Both the position numbers and the translations under genes were made by a program. A stretch of 9,187 nucleotides of DNA from Balneolaceae bacterium (GTDB lineage Bacteria > Bacteroidota > Rhodothermia > Balneolales > Balneolaceae). Below the pieces are notes generated by a model. The model did no database searches. It was given only the letters and a program-made list of their open reading frames with translations, and had not been told where the DNA came from. How positions within the stretch are numbered: position 1 is the first letter of the stretch; each line of letters begins with the position of its first letter. Below are positions 1-7,616 of the stretch, piece by piece. The stretch covers positions 1 through 9,187 of the forward strand of contig SLGL01000508.1 of NCBI GenBank assembly GCA_007123785.1. The letters run 5' to 3'.

Positions 1-46
1 ATTTCCATTTAATAAAATCTTTCTAAAATGGTTACTTTATAAGGCT

Positions 47-80
47 TTTGATATCAACCTTTGAGAATTCATTATATTTG
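47..80 (+). promoter_or_regulatory. Candidate Bacteroidota-type promoter for gltB
   Basis: TTTG lies at 47-50 and TATATTTG, a full match to TAnnTTTG, at 73-80, with 22 bases between them. This fits the -33/-7 pattern described for the primary sigma factor of Bacteroidota, at the long end of the accepted spacing. Transcription would start a few bases after 80, giving a 5' leader of about 70 nt before the gltB ATG at 158. The region is AT-rich, so chance matches are possible. The rest of 1-157 shows no gene or clear hairpin. Confidence 0.4.
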
Positions 81-157
81 TAATTCTTATCCGATTTATC
101 CCAGCTCAGAATACACTTTAAACTTTTACTTTTTTAGTATACATATTACTTATTTAG

Positions 158-3100
158 ATGACATTACAAAAAGCTCCTGGTAAACAAGGCCTATATAACC
201 CTGCACATGAACACGATGCCTGTGGCATGGGTTTTGTTGTAAACATGAAAGGCGAAAAATCGAATAAAATTGTCAGACAGGCCATCACAGTTCTTAATAA
301 TCTTGATCACCGCGGTGCTACCGGCAGTGAACACAATAGTGGTGACGGTGCTGGTATTTTAATGCAAATTCCGCACAAGTTTCTCAAACAATCTTGTGAA
401 GGATTGAGATTTGACCTACCGGAACCGGGAAATTATGGTGTTGGTATGATTTTTCTGCCGGGTGAACGTGATGATCGCCTCAGGTGCGAAAGATTGATGG
501 AAAAGATCATATCCGAAGAGGGACATGAAATTCTTGGATGGCGAAAAGTTCCAACTGACAATTCCATGCTTGGCAAATCGGCAAGGGTTAATGAACCCGG
601 TATTCGCCAGGTTTTTATCAAACGAGGTGCAAAGTATAAAACAGAGATCGATTTTGAGAGAAGTTTATATGTTCTTCGGCGCAGAGTTACCAAAGAGATT
701 GATGAAACAGATTACTTTATCAATGAAAAAGAGATTTTCTACATTGCGAGCCTTTCTGCCCGAACCATCATCTATAAAGGTATGCTCACAACCAAGCAGC
801 TCGAGGCATTTTATCCCGATCTGCGTGAATCGGCTATGGAAACAGCTCTCGCACTGGTCCATTCCCGGTTCAGTACCAACACATTTCCAAGCTGGGAACT
901 TGCCCATCCCTATCGGTATCTGATTCACAATGGTGAAATCAATACGATGCGCGGAAACCAAAACTGGATGCACGCACGGCAAGCCCGTTTCGAAACTGAA
1001 CATTTTGGCGACGTAATCAAAAAGCTTTTCCCGATTGTTCAGGAGGGCGGAAGTGATTCTGAACGATTTGATAACTGTCTTGAATTTCTCTACTTGAGCG
1101 GGCGATCCCTTCCTCATGCCATGATGATGATGATTCCAGAGCCATGGGAAAAGCATGAAGATATGGACGATGATTTAAGTGCATTTTATGAATATCATAG
1201 CTGCCTGATGGAACCGTGGGATGGCCCTGCATCTATAGCTTTTACTGATGGAAAAATTGTGGGGGCCACACTCGACCGAAACGGACTTCGGCCATCCCGG
1301 TACTATGTAACCCAGGATGATACGGTTGTACTGGCATCTGAAGTTGGGGTACTCAGTTTCCCACCAGAAGATATAATCCAGAAAGAGCGGCTTCAGCCCG
1401 GCCGCATGCTTTTGATAGACACAGAACAGGGGCGTATTATCAGTGATAAAGAGATAAAACAACAAATAGCGAAACAACATCCCTACAGGAAATGGCTCGA
1501 TGAAAATCTGGTAAAATTCGACACTATTGTCGAAGATCCGGAACCAAAAGTTCCTAACCTGAACCACGAACAGGTTCTTCACCGACAGAAAGTGTTTGGC
1601 TACACATATGAAGATCTCAAGATAAATGTGGGCCCGATGGCAGAAAATATGCTGCAGCCGGTCGGTTCAATGGGTAATGACGCTCCTATCGCCGTATTAT
1701 CGAACCAGCCACAACTGCTTTATAACTACTTCAAGCAACTTTTTGCCCAGGTAACAAATCCGCCCATCGATCCTATTCGGGAGGAGTTGATTACATCTAC
1801 GGAAACCCTTTTAGGATCTCAGGGAAATATATTAGATCCCAAACCAGAGAGCTGCCGCCAGATTGAGCTTCAAACACCGATATTAACGAATGAAGAACTC
1901 AATCAGCTTAAAACTATTGATCTCACTGGTTTTAAAATGGATGTATTGCCGATTCTTTTTAAAGCCGGAAGTGGAGGAGACGGACTTGAAAATGCTATGG
2001 AAGAACTTTTCTCTGCAGCCGATTCAGCCATCGAATCAGGTACGAATATTCTGATTTTAAGCGACAGAGATTTTGATGAAAATCGGGTACCTATTCCAGC
2101 TTTACTCGCTGTATCAGGGCTTCATCACCACCTGATACGAACCGGACAGCGCACCGAAATCAGTATTATACTTGAATCGGGTGAACCGAGGGAAACCCAC
2201 CACTTCTGCACTCTGCTTGGATATGGCGTGGATGCCGTGAACCCATATATGGCTTACGAAAGCATTCACGATCTGATCCGGGAGGGTCTTCTCGAAGATG
2301 TCTCCTATGAAATGGGGGTCAGGGGATACAACAAAGCGGTTGTGAAAGGAATCGTTAAGGTGATGTCCAAGATGGGAATTTCGACCATCAAGTCGTACCG
2401 CGGCGCACAAATCTTTGAAGCACTTGGAATCAATCAAAAAGTGATTGACAAATATTTCACCTGGACCGATTCGCGAATTGAGGGTATCGATCTAAACATC
2501 ATTGCAAAAGAAGCAGAATTGCGTCACGAAAAGGCCTATCCAAAAATCCGGGTCAACGGCCAGGTGCTCGATGAAGGCGGTCAGTACAAATGGCGGAAAA
2601 ACGGTGAGTACCATATGTACAATCCCGAAACCGTTCATCTTTTGCAATTTGCAAGTAAAACAAATGATTATCAGTTGTACAAAGATTATGCCAAACGGCT
2701 TGATGATCAGCTTGATCCTCCTCCAACCCTTCGTCATCTCATTGATTTTAATTACGAGAACGAACCGATTCCGATTGACGAAGTTGAATCTGTGGAATCG
2801 ATCTGTAAACGATTCAAAACAGGCGCGATGTCATACGGTTCCATCAGCCAGGAGACTCATGAAGCTCTTGCAGTTGCAATGAATCGTCTTGGAGGTAAAA
2901 GTAACAGTGGTGAAGGCGGTGAAGAGTCGGATCGCTACGTTCCTGAAACCAATGGTGATTCACGCAATAGTGCTATCAAACAAGTAGCTTCCGGACGATT
3001 TGGAGTCACCAGCGAATATTTGAACAGCGGAAATGAAATCCAGATCAAAATGGCTCAGGGAGCAAAGCCTGGTGAAGGCGGAGAGCTTCCCGGTCGAAAA

Positions 3101-4741
3101 GTATATCCCTGGATTGCCAAAGTCCGGTACTCCACTCCAGGAGTTGGGTTGATCTCACCACCTCCCCATCACGATATCTACTCTATTGAAGATCTCGCTC
3201 AGTTAATCCACGACCTGAAGAACGCCAATCGCAATGCACGAATCAATGTGAAACTGGTCTCACTTGTAGGAGTCGGAACAATTGCAGCCGGAGTCTCCAA
3301 AGGCCATGCCGATGTTATCCTTATCAGCGGGCATGATGGCGGAACTGGAGCCTCTCCTCAAACCAGTATCAAGCATGCCGGTTTACCGTGGGAACTGGGC
3401 CTTGCAGAAACCCACCAGACACTTGTTTTAAATGACCTTCGCAGCCGGGTAACTCTGGAGGCGGATGGACAGATCAAAACGGGACGCGATATTGTGATTG
3501 CAGCATTATTGGGGGCTGAAGAGTATGGCTTTGGCACCAGTGCACTCATCACTCTTGGATGCATTATGATGAGGGTTTGCCACTTGAATACCTGTCCGGT
3601 GGGAATTGCCACACAGAATCCGGACCTTCGCCATAAATATTCAGGCGACCCCCAGTATGTGGTAAATTTCATGAAATTTATTGCACAGGATGTTCGGGAG
3701 TATATGGCCAAACTTGGCTTCCGGACTATTGACGAAATGATCGGCCGGTCTGACAAGCTTAAACAACGTAAAACCGATCACTGGAAAGGAAAGTACCTGG
3801 ATCTTTCACCTGTTCTGTTTAAACCAGAAGCACCGGATGGAGTAGGAACCCGATGCATGATTGAGCAAGATCACGGCCTGGATAATGCGATTGATATTCA
3901 GACTTTAATGGATATTTGTGAACCGGCACTTTCTAAAAAGAAACCGGTTCGGGCGCGGTTACCAATCCAGAACATCAACAGAGTGGTCGGAACCATCATC
4001 GGCAGTGAGGTGACAAAGCGATATGGTAGCCTGGGACTTCCTGAAGATACCATCCACCTGAATTTCCACGGCTCAGCCGGTCAGAGTTTTGGAGCATTTA
4101 TCCCGAATGGGATAACCCTCGAGCTGCGGGGGGATGCCAACGACTATTTTGGCAAAGGACTCTCCGGCGGAAAGCTGATTCTATATCCTGATGAGGGTAT
4201 TCGATTTAAACCGGAAGAGAATATCATTTTGGGCAATGTCTCATTCTATGGAGCTACAAGCGGTGAAGCATACATTCGCGGAATGGCAGGTGAGCGTTTT
4301 TGTGTAAGAAATAGTGGTGTAAAAGCAGTTGTAGAAGCAGTTGGCGATCATGCCTGTGAATATATGACCGGTGGAAGGGTGGTCGTACTCGGGCCAACGG
4401 GACGTAATTTTGCAGCCGGAATGTCAGGAGGCATTGCTTATGTCCTGGACCTTCATGACCGTTTTGAGAGGAACTGCAATAAAGAGCTGGTAAGCCTTCA
4501 AAGACTGAGTGATGAAAATGAAATCCGTGAAGTTAAACAGATGATTCTGAATCATGGCGAATATACCGACAGCCACCTTGCATGGAAAGTACTGGCCAAA
4601 TGGGAAGAGATGGAGAAAAAGTTTGTGAAAGTGATGCCGAAAGATTTTGAACAGATGAAAATATCCATCGCCAAAGCGAAAGAAAACGGGGCCGATGATG
4701 AGAATGCAGCTATGGAAGCATTCCTTGAAAATACAACATGA
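158..4741 (+). CDS. gltB: Glutamate synthase (NADPH-type GOGAT), large subunit
   Basis: The large subunit of glutamate synthase hydrolyses glutamine and passes the ammonia through an internal tunnel to 2-oxoglutarate, making glutamate in the cytoplasm with electrons from GltD. The 1527 residues fit the usual bacterial length (about 1480-1550). Domains in order: a class II glutaminase domain whose nucleophile would be Cys22 in HEHDACGMGF, implying removal of a 21-residue propeptide, followed by DHRGATG and the NTMRGNQNW motif; a central domain from about residue 470 to 780 containing LSNQPQLLYNYF; the FMN-binding synthase domain, about 850-1230, with GAMSYGSIS near 889, GEGGE, and SGHDGGTGASP; and a C-terminal GXGXG helix domain from about 1300 with HGSAGQSFGAF. 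The 3Fe-4S ligands follow the C-x5-C-x4-C pattern at Cys1135, Cys1141 and Cys1146. The ATG start leaves the expected short propeptide. No Shine-Dalgarno sequence is visible. No frameshift or missing key residue was seen. Confidence 0.98.
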   Translation: MTLQKAPGKQGLYNPAHEHDACGMGFVVNMKGEKSNKIVRQAITVLNNLDHRGATGSEHNSGDGAGILMQIPHKFLKQSCEGLRFDLPEPGNYGVGMIFLPGERDDRLRCERLMEKIISEEGHEILGWRKVPTDNSMLGKSARVNEPGIRQVFIKRGAKYKTEIDFERSLYVLRRRVTKEIDETDYFINEKEIFYIASLSARTIIYKGMLTTKQLEAFYPDLRESAMETALALVHSRFSTNTFPSWELAHPYRYLIHNGEINTMRGNQNWMHARQARFETEHFGDVIKKLFPIVQEGGSDSERFDNCLEFLYLSGRSLPHAMMMMIPEPWEKHEDMDDDLSAFYEYHSCLMEPWDGPASIAFTDGKIVGATLDRNGLRPSRYYVTQDDTVVLASEVGVLSFPPEDIIQKERLQPGRMLLIDTEQGRIISDKEIKQQIAKQHPYRKWLDENLVKFDTIVEDPEPKVPNLNHEQVLHRQKVFGYTYEDLKINVGPMAENMLQPVGSMGNDAPIAVLSNQPQLLYNYFKQLFAQVTNPPIDPIREELITSTETLLGSQGNILDPKPESCRQIELQTPILTNEELNQLKTIDLTGFKMDVLPILFKAGSGGDGLENAMEELFSAADSAIESGTNILILSDRDFDENRVPIPALLAVSGLHHHLIRTGQRTEISIILESGEPRETHHFCTLLGYGVDAVNPYMAYESIHDLIREGLLEDVSYEMGVRGYNKAVVKGIVKVMSKMGISTIKSYRGAQIFEALGINQKVIDKYFTWTDSRIEGIDLNIIAKEAELRHEKAYPKIRVNGQVLDEGGQYKWRKNGEYHMYNPETVHLLQFASKTNDYQLYKDYAKRLDDQLDPPPTLRHLIDFNYENEPIPIDEVESVESICKRFKTGAMSYGSISQETHEALAVAMNRLGGKSNSGEGGEESDRYVPETNGDSRNSAIKQVASGRFGVTSEYLNSGNEIQIKMAQGAKPGEGGELPGRKVYPWIAKVRYSTPGVGLISPPPHHDIYSIEDLAQLIHDLKNANRNARINVKLVSLVGVGTIAAGVSKGHADVILISGHDGGTGASPQTSIKHAGLPWELGLAETHQTLVLNDLRSRVTLEADGQIKTGRDIVIAALLGAEEYGFGTSALITLGCIMMRVCHLNTCPVGIATQNPDLRHKYSGDPQYVVNFMKFIAQDVREYMAKLGFRTIDEMIGRSDKLKQRKTDHWKGKYLDLSPVLFKPEAPDGVGTRCMIEQDHGLDNAIDIQTLMDICEPALSKKKPVRARLPIQNINRVVGTIIGSEVTKRYGSLGLPEDTIHLNFHGSAGQSFGAFIPNGITLELRGDANDYFGKGLSGGKLILYPDEGIRFKPEENIILGNVSFYGATSGEAYIRGMAGERFCVRNSGVKAVVEAVGDHACEYMTGGRVVVLGPTGRNFAAGMSGGIAYVLDLHDRFERNCNKELVSLQRLSDENEIREVKQMILNHGEYTDSHLAWKVLAKWEEMEKKFVKVMPKDFEQMKISIAKAKENGADDENAAMEAFLENTT

Positions 4742-4825
4742 CTCCGTACTTCAACTCAACAGACTGCTTGATTAGCTACATAGCCTGAACGAGTTAGATT
4801 TTAAGCTGAGTTCAAAACCTCTATT

Positions 4826-4845
4826 CCGTGATTTGTCAAACACGG
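4826..4845 (+). other. Small hairpin in the gltB-gltD gap
   Basis: CCGTG at 4826-4830 pairs with CACGG at 4841-4845, and TTT/AAA inside extends the stem after one bulged A, closing on a loop of GTC. It sits in the 143-bp gap between gltB and gltD. No T-tract follows, so it is not a typical Rho-independent terminator. It could affect mRNA processing or stability between the two subunit genes, or be chance. Confidence 0.25.
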
Positions 4846-4884
4846 TACAACAATACAAAGTAACTTTAAGAACCAACAACTATT

Positions 4885-6369
4885 ATGGGTAAAGCCACCG
4901 GATTTATGGAGTTTGACCGAAAAACAACTCCATACCGAGAACCTACAGAACGAATTAATGACTGGGAAGAAATGAACCTGAAAATGCCCGAGGAAGATCT
5001 TCGGGAACAGGGTGCCCGATGCATGGATTGCGGAATTCCATTTTGCCAGACTGGTGATGACTGGGGTGGTAAATCTCTCGGCTGCCCTATTCATAATCTC
5101 ATACCCGAGTGGAATGATCTTGTCTATCGCGGCAAATGGAAAGAAGCACTGCACAGGTTACATAAAACAAATAATTTTCCTGAATTTACGGGAAGAGTAT
5201 GTCCAGCTCCTTGCGAAAGCTCATGTGTGCTGGGGATTACCGATCCACCCGTTGCCATCAAAAGTATCGAACAGGCTATTATCGACAAGGGTTTTGAAGA
5301 AGGATGGGTTGTTCCAAATCCACCGGAAAAACGAACCGGGAAAAAAATCGGAATCGTGGGATCCGGGCCTGCAGGACTTGCAGCGGCGGCTCAGTTAAAT
5401 AAAGCAGGTCACAGTGTCACCGTATATGAACGAGCCGACAGAATCGGTGGCCTTCTGACTTACGGCATTCCAAACATGAAGCTTGATAAATCGATCGTGA
5501 AGCGCAGAGTGGACCTCATGAAAGATGAAGGAATTGAATTTGTTGTAAATACCGAAATCGGAAAAGACATTCCTGCACATGATCTAAAATCGAAATACGA
5601 TGCTTTGATTTTAGCTGGCGGTGCAACCAACCCAAGGGATCTCCCAATTGAAGGGCGCGAATTAGATGGCATACACTTTGCAATGGAATTCCTCCATGCA
5701 GATACAAAAAGTCTGCTGGATACCAATCATGAAGATGGGAATTATATCTCAGCAAAAGGTAAACATGTGATTGTCATTGGTGGCGGAGATACGGGCACAG
5801 ATTGCGTCAGTACATCCCTTCGGCATGAATGTGCATCACTTACTCAGTTTGAAATTCTTTCGAAACCACCGAAAAACCGGGCAAAAACGAATCCGTGGCC
5901 GGAATGGGCTAACGTATACAAACTGGATTATGGCCAGGAAGAGGCCCGAAAAAAGTTTGGTGAAGATCCCCGTGAATACGAAGTGATGACCAAGAAATTT
6001 GTCGGTGATGGAAATGGAAATGTAAAAGAGCTCCATACCGTACAGGTAAAATGGGAAAAGGGTCAAAATGGCCGGATGAAACCTGTCGAAGTTGAAGGCA
6101 GTCATAAGATATGGAAAGCCGACCTTGTACTCTTGGCAATGGGCTTTTTAGGGCCTGAAAACCCAGTTTTGGAGCAGCTTAAAGTAGAACGAGACGAACG
6201 CAGCAATGCTAAAGCGGATCATGGTTCTTATGTAACAAACGTAAACGGCGTATTTGCTGCAGGAGATATGCGGCGCGGCCAAAGCCTGATCGTTTGGGCC
6301 ATTAACGAAGGCCGGGAAGCTGCCCGCGAATGCGACCGGTGGCTAATGGGAGATACAGAATTGCCATAA
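4885..6369 (+). CDS. gltD: Glutamate synthase (NADPH-type GOGAT), small subunit
   Basis: The small subunit of glutamate synthase takes electrons from NAD(P)H through FAD and iron-sulfur clusters and delivers them to the FMN of GltB. The 494 residues match the family's normal length. The N-terminal cysteine-rich domain has Cys46, Cys49, Cys54 and Cys67, then Cys106, Cys110 and Cys114 (CPAPCESSC), the set used for the two 4Fe-4S clusters. An FAD-binding Rossmann motif GSGPAG is at 159-164, followed by the family motif GGLLTYGIPNMKL. The pyridine-nucleotide motif GGGDTG is at 299-304. The closing FAD motif, GVFAAGDMRRGQSLIVWAI, is near residues 455-475. It lies 143 bp downstream of gltB on the same strand, so an operon is likely, although the gap is large enough for a separate promoter. 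The ATG at 4885 gives the family's usual N-terminus. No Shine-Dalgarno sequence is evident. NADPH rather than NADH use is inferred from the bacterial family. Confidence 0.97.
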   Translation: MGKATGFMEFDRKTTPYREPTERINDWEEMNLKMPEEDLREQGARCMDCGIPFCQTGDDWGGKSLGCPIHNLIPEWNDLVYRGKWKEALHRLHKTNNFPEFTGRVCPAPCESSCVLGITDPPVAIKSIEQAIIDKGFEEGWVVPNPPEKRTGKKIGIVGSGPAGLAAAAQLNKAGHSVTVYERADRIGGLLTYGIPNMKLDKSIVKRRVDLMKDEGIEFVVNTEIGKDIPAHDLKSKYDALILAGGATNPRDLPIEGRELDGIHFAMEFLHADTKSLLDTNHEDGNYISAKGKHVIVIGGGDTGTDCVSTSLRHECASLTQFEILSKPPKNRAKTNPWPEWANVYKLDYGQEEARKKFGEDPREYEVMTKKFVGDGNGNVKELHTVQVKWEKGQNGRMKPVEVEGSHKIWKADLVLLAMGFLGPENPVLEQLKVERDERSNAKADHGSYVTNVNGVFAAGDMRRGQSLIVWAINEGREAARECDRWLMGDTELP

Positions 6370-6517
6370 TTTATTCCTTCTTTTTACCATAATTATCTGT
6401 TAGTGTGAGCAACGGCCCTGCTTCGAAATCTATTCCGCTAAAACTATTCAGTGCCTGGCGAGAACAGGAACCTATACTCTGCAAAACTCTGGTTTCGCCC
6501 GGATAATCTAACCAATC

Positions 6518-6531
6518 CCGAAAACGTTCGG
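6518..6531 (+). repeat. Short perfect hairpin CCGAA/TTCGG
   Basis: CCGAA at 6518-6522 pairs with TTCGG at 6527-6531 across a four-base loop AACG. It ends only four bases before a 16-bp perfect palindrome, so the two could stack as consecutive stems in a transcript or form one protein-binding region. It is short enough to arise by chance. Confidence 0.35.
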
Positions 6532-6535
6532 AACT

Positions 6536-6551
6536 CAGCAAGGCCTTGCTG
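6536..6551. repeat. Perfect 16-bp palindrome
   Basis: CAGCAAGGCCTTGCTG reads identically on both strands with no central spacer. A perfect palindrome of this length is a plausible dimer-protein binding site or the edge of a repeat element. As RNA it could form only a shorter stem because a loop must open in the middle. It lies about 170 bp downstream of the gltD stop and over 600 bp from the next gene start, so a role as an operator for either is not obvious. Confidence 0.55.
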
Positions 6552-6566
6552 TTGTGTCATCTGTAA

Positions 6567-6664
6567 AAGTGTGGGAAAAGAGTCATTGGACGAGTCGATT
6601 CGGGATCACCTCATGCACCTTGATTGGATTGTTTATCGAAATACTCGTCCGATGACTTACACTT
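6567..6664. repeat. Long imperfect inverted repeat (98 bp), MITE-like or RNA hairpin
   Basis: The 15-base arm at 6581-6595 (AGTCATTGGACGAGT) is complementary to 6643-6657 (ACTCGTCCGATGACT) with one mismatch, which is a G-U pair in RNA. An outer stem AAGTGT (6567-6572) pairs with ACACTT (6659-6664), separated from the main stem by 8 bases on one side and 1 on the other. An inner TCGAT/ATCGA pairing (6595-6599 with 6635-6639) could extend it as an alternative to the innermost arm pair. No target-site duplication is visible beside it. T-rich sequence follows from 6667. It could be a small non-autonomous mobile element, a dispersed intergenic repeat or a structured RNA; the sequence alone does not decide. 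Confidence 0.6.
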
Positions 6665-6953
6665 GATTTTATCTTTGCCAAGACACTACCCATTACGTTG
6701 AAACTTCGAGGCATTGATAGCTTCGCAAGGCAGGCAAAGAACTTTGCGCGCTATCCGCAGCTTTATTCGCAGGAGAGCCATTTCCGATTCAAAGCCGGAA
6801 AAAATATTAATGCCAATGTAAAATGATATTATTTTCCCTGGGCGGCAGAATCTTGAGTAGTGCAGTTGTCAAGATCGGGGATTGTTTTCTCTTGCTGTTC
6901 GCATATTACCTGTAAGCTTCATATTATTAATACTATAATTCGTTAACATCTTA

Positions 6954-7037
6954 CCGCTTTTCAAGTAAGTTGTACGGTTTCCCCGAATCACAAAGTCAGT
7001 CGGGACAAGCTATCATACATACGCCCACGGAAAGCGG
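6954..7037 (+). repeat. Nested inverted repeat upstream of the DoxX-like gene
   Basis: CCGCTTTTC at 6954-6962 pairs with GGAAAGCGG at 7029-7037, giving nine pairs of which one is a G-U wobble. Inside it, CCCGA (6982-6986) pairs with TCGGG (7000-7004) across a 13-base loop. A competing stem CTTAC/GTAAG (6950-6954 with 6965-6969) overlaps the outer arm, so two alternative folds are possible. It ends about 120 bp before the likely DoxX-like start and could be part of a leader RNA or an intergenic repeat. No known riboswitch class was recognised. Confidence 0.35.
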
Positions 7038-7158
7038 AAAGGTTGTTTACTGTTTTATCACAGAGTAATTCCAATTTAGAATTTCTTTTTAAAAACATTT
7101 TTGCCATGTTAATCCGCAATGAATTTGTTTTTTGTTTAAACCTTCGAAATTTTTTGCT

Positions 7159-7548
7159 ATGACATTTCTTACCAATCGTGTTGCCCGGTTATTATTTGCC
7201 ATCCCTTTCGGGATTTTCGGTATCATTCAACTGATGAATGCTGATAGCGTGGTTGGCATGGTGCCCGAATTTATTCCAGGTGGTATTGTCTGGGTATATC
7301 TTACAGGCCTCGCAATGCTTGCAGCCTCTTTTGCCATAGTATCCCAGCGCCAGGTTCGCCTGGCCTCTCTGTTACTTGCTGTCATGCTTCTGGTTTTTGT
7401 TTTTACTGTTCATCTGCCAGCCGTCTTAGACGGTGATCCCAATGCCATGCCAAATCTTCTGAAAGACACTTCTTTAGCCGGTGGAGCCTTGTTATTGGCA
7501 GGAATCTATTGGGACTGGGATGAACCTCTTCTGGAAGAATCCCTGTAA
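7159..7548 (+). CDS. DoxX-like integral membrane protein
   Basis: A small inner-membrane protein of 129 residues with four predicted membrane segments at about residues 7-26, 41-61, 66-86 and 103-119 counted from the ATG. The pattern FTVHLP followed by an acidic loop (DGDPN) and NLLKDTSLAGGALLLAG before the last helix is characteristic of the DoxX-like family. Members are linked in some bacteria to redox or thiol-stress complexes, but the molecular role is mostly undefined. The start was placed at ATG 7159. An in-frame TTG at 7132 would add nine residues (MFKPSKFFA), but it has no supporting ribosome binding site and is not needed for the first helix. The gene lies 68 bp before an OsmC-family gene on the same strand, which would suit a shared oxidative-stress role; this is inference. 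The acidic C-terminus (WDWDEPLLEESL) probably lies outside the membrane. Confidence 0.8.
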   Translation: MTFLTNRVARLLFAIPFGIFGIIQLMNADSVVGMVPEFIPGGIVWVYLTGLAMLAASFAIVSQRQVRLASLLLAVMLLVFVFTVHLPAVLDGDPNAMPNLLKDTSLAGGALLLAGIYWDWDEPLLEESL

Positions 7549-7616
7549 TCAGCATTTTTTCATCCGTTTATTCCCTTATACCAATTAAAATTTTAACACA
7601 TTATTTCACCAATGAT

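Larger units (their letters stand above)
6370..7158. other. Long spacer without a convincing gene, rich in inverted repeats
   Basis: About 790 bp separate gltD from the DoxX-like gene. No tRNA, rRNA or recognisable protein family was found on either strand. The part from about 6410 to 6830 is less AT-rich than the other spacers and stays open for 56-71 codons in more than one frame, which suggests decayed coding or repeat DNA. It contains hairpins CCTG/CAGG (6454-6468) and CCGAA/TTCGG (6518-6531), a 16-bp palindrome (6536-6551), a long inverted repeat (6567-6664), GCAAAG/CTTTGC (6734-6747) and a nested stem (6954-7037). From 7040 the sequence is AT-rich and probably holds the promoter of the next gene; CATTTTTG at 7096-7103 is one mismatch from TAnnTTTG, but has no good upstream partner. 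No clear Rho-independent terminator follows gltD; two copies of CCATAATT (6364 and 6387) are present but do not form one. Confidence 0.6.

Noticed and set aside
665..1156. 163-codon minus-strand frame inside gltB
   Set aside because: It is antisense to conserved glutaminase-domain sequence with no recognisable motif; a shadow of the gltB codon pattern.
6418..6440. CTTCGAAATC, reminiscent of a tRNA T-loop
   Set aside because: No matching five-pair T stem, anticodon arm or acceptor stem could be built on either strand.
6451..6666. 71-codon open frame starting with GTG in the gltD-DoxX spacer
   Set aside because: It has no ribosome site or recognised domain, contains a CCC run of cysteines, and its second half is made entirely of the two arms and loop of the long inverted repeat, so its openness is better explained by the repeat.
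6664..6680. Rho-independent terminator after the long inverted repeat
   Set aside because: The following sequence is only loosely T-rich, and the 47-base loop is far larger than a normal terminator loop.
6686..6781. 31-residue minus-strand frame, basic and starting with ATG
   Set aside because: It is too short and unsupported, and overlaps an equally open + strand frame. It may be part of a dispersed repeat, but nothing shows that it is translated.
7067..7103. Promoter for the DoxX-like gene using CATTTTTG at 7096-7103
   Set aside because: The -7 element has a mismatch and the only upstream partner is TTTA at 7075-7078, so the match is too weak to list as a feature.
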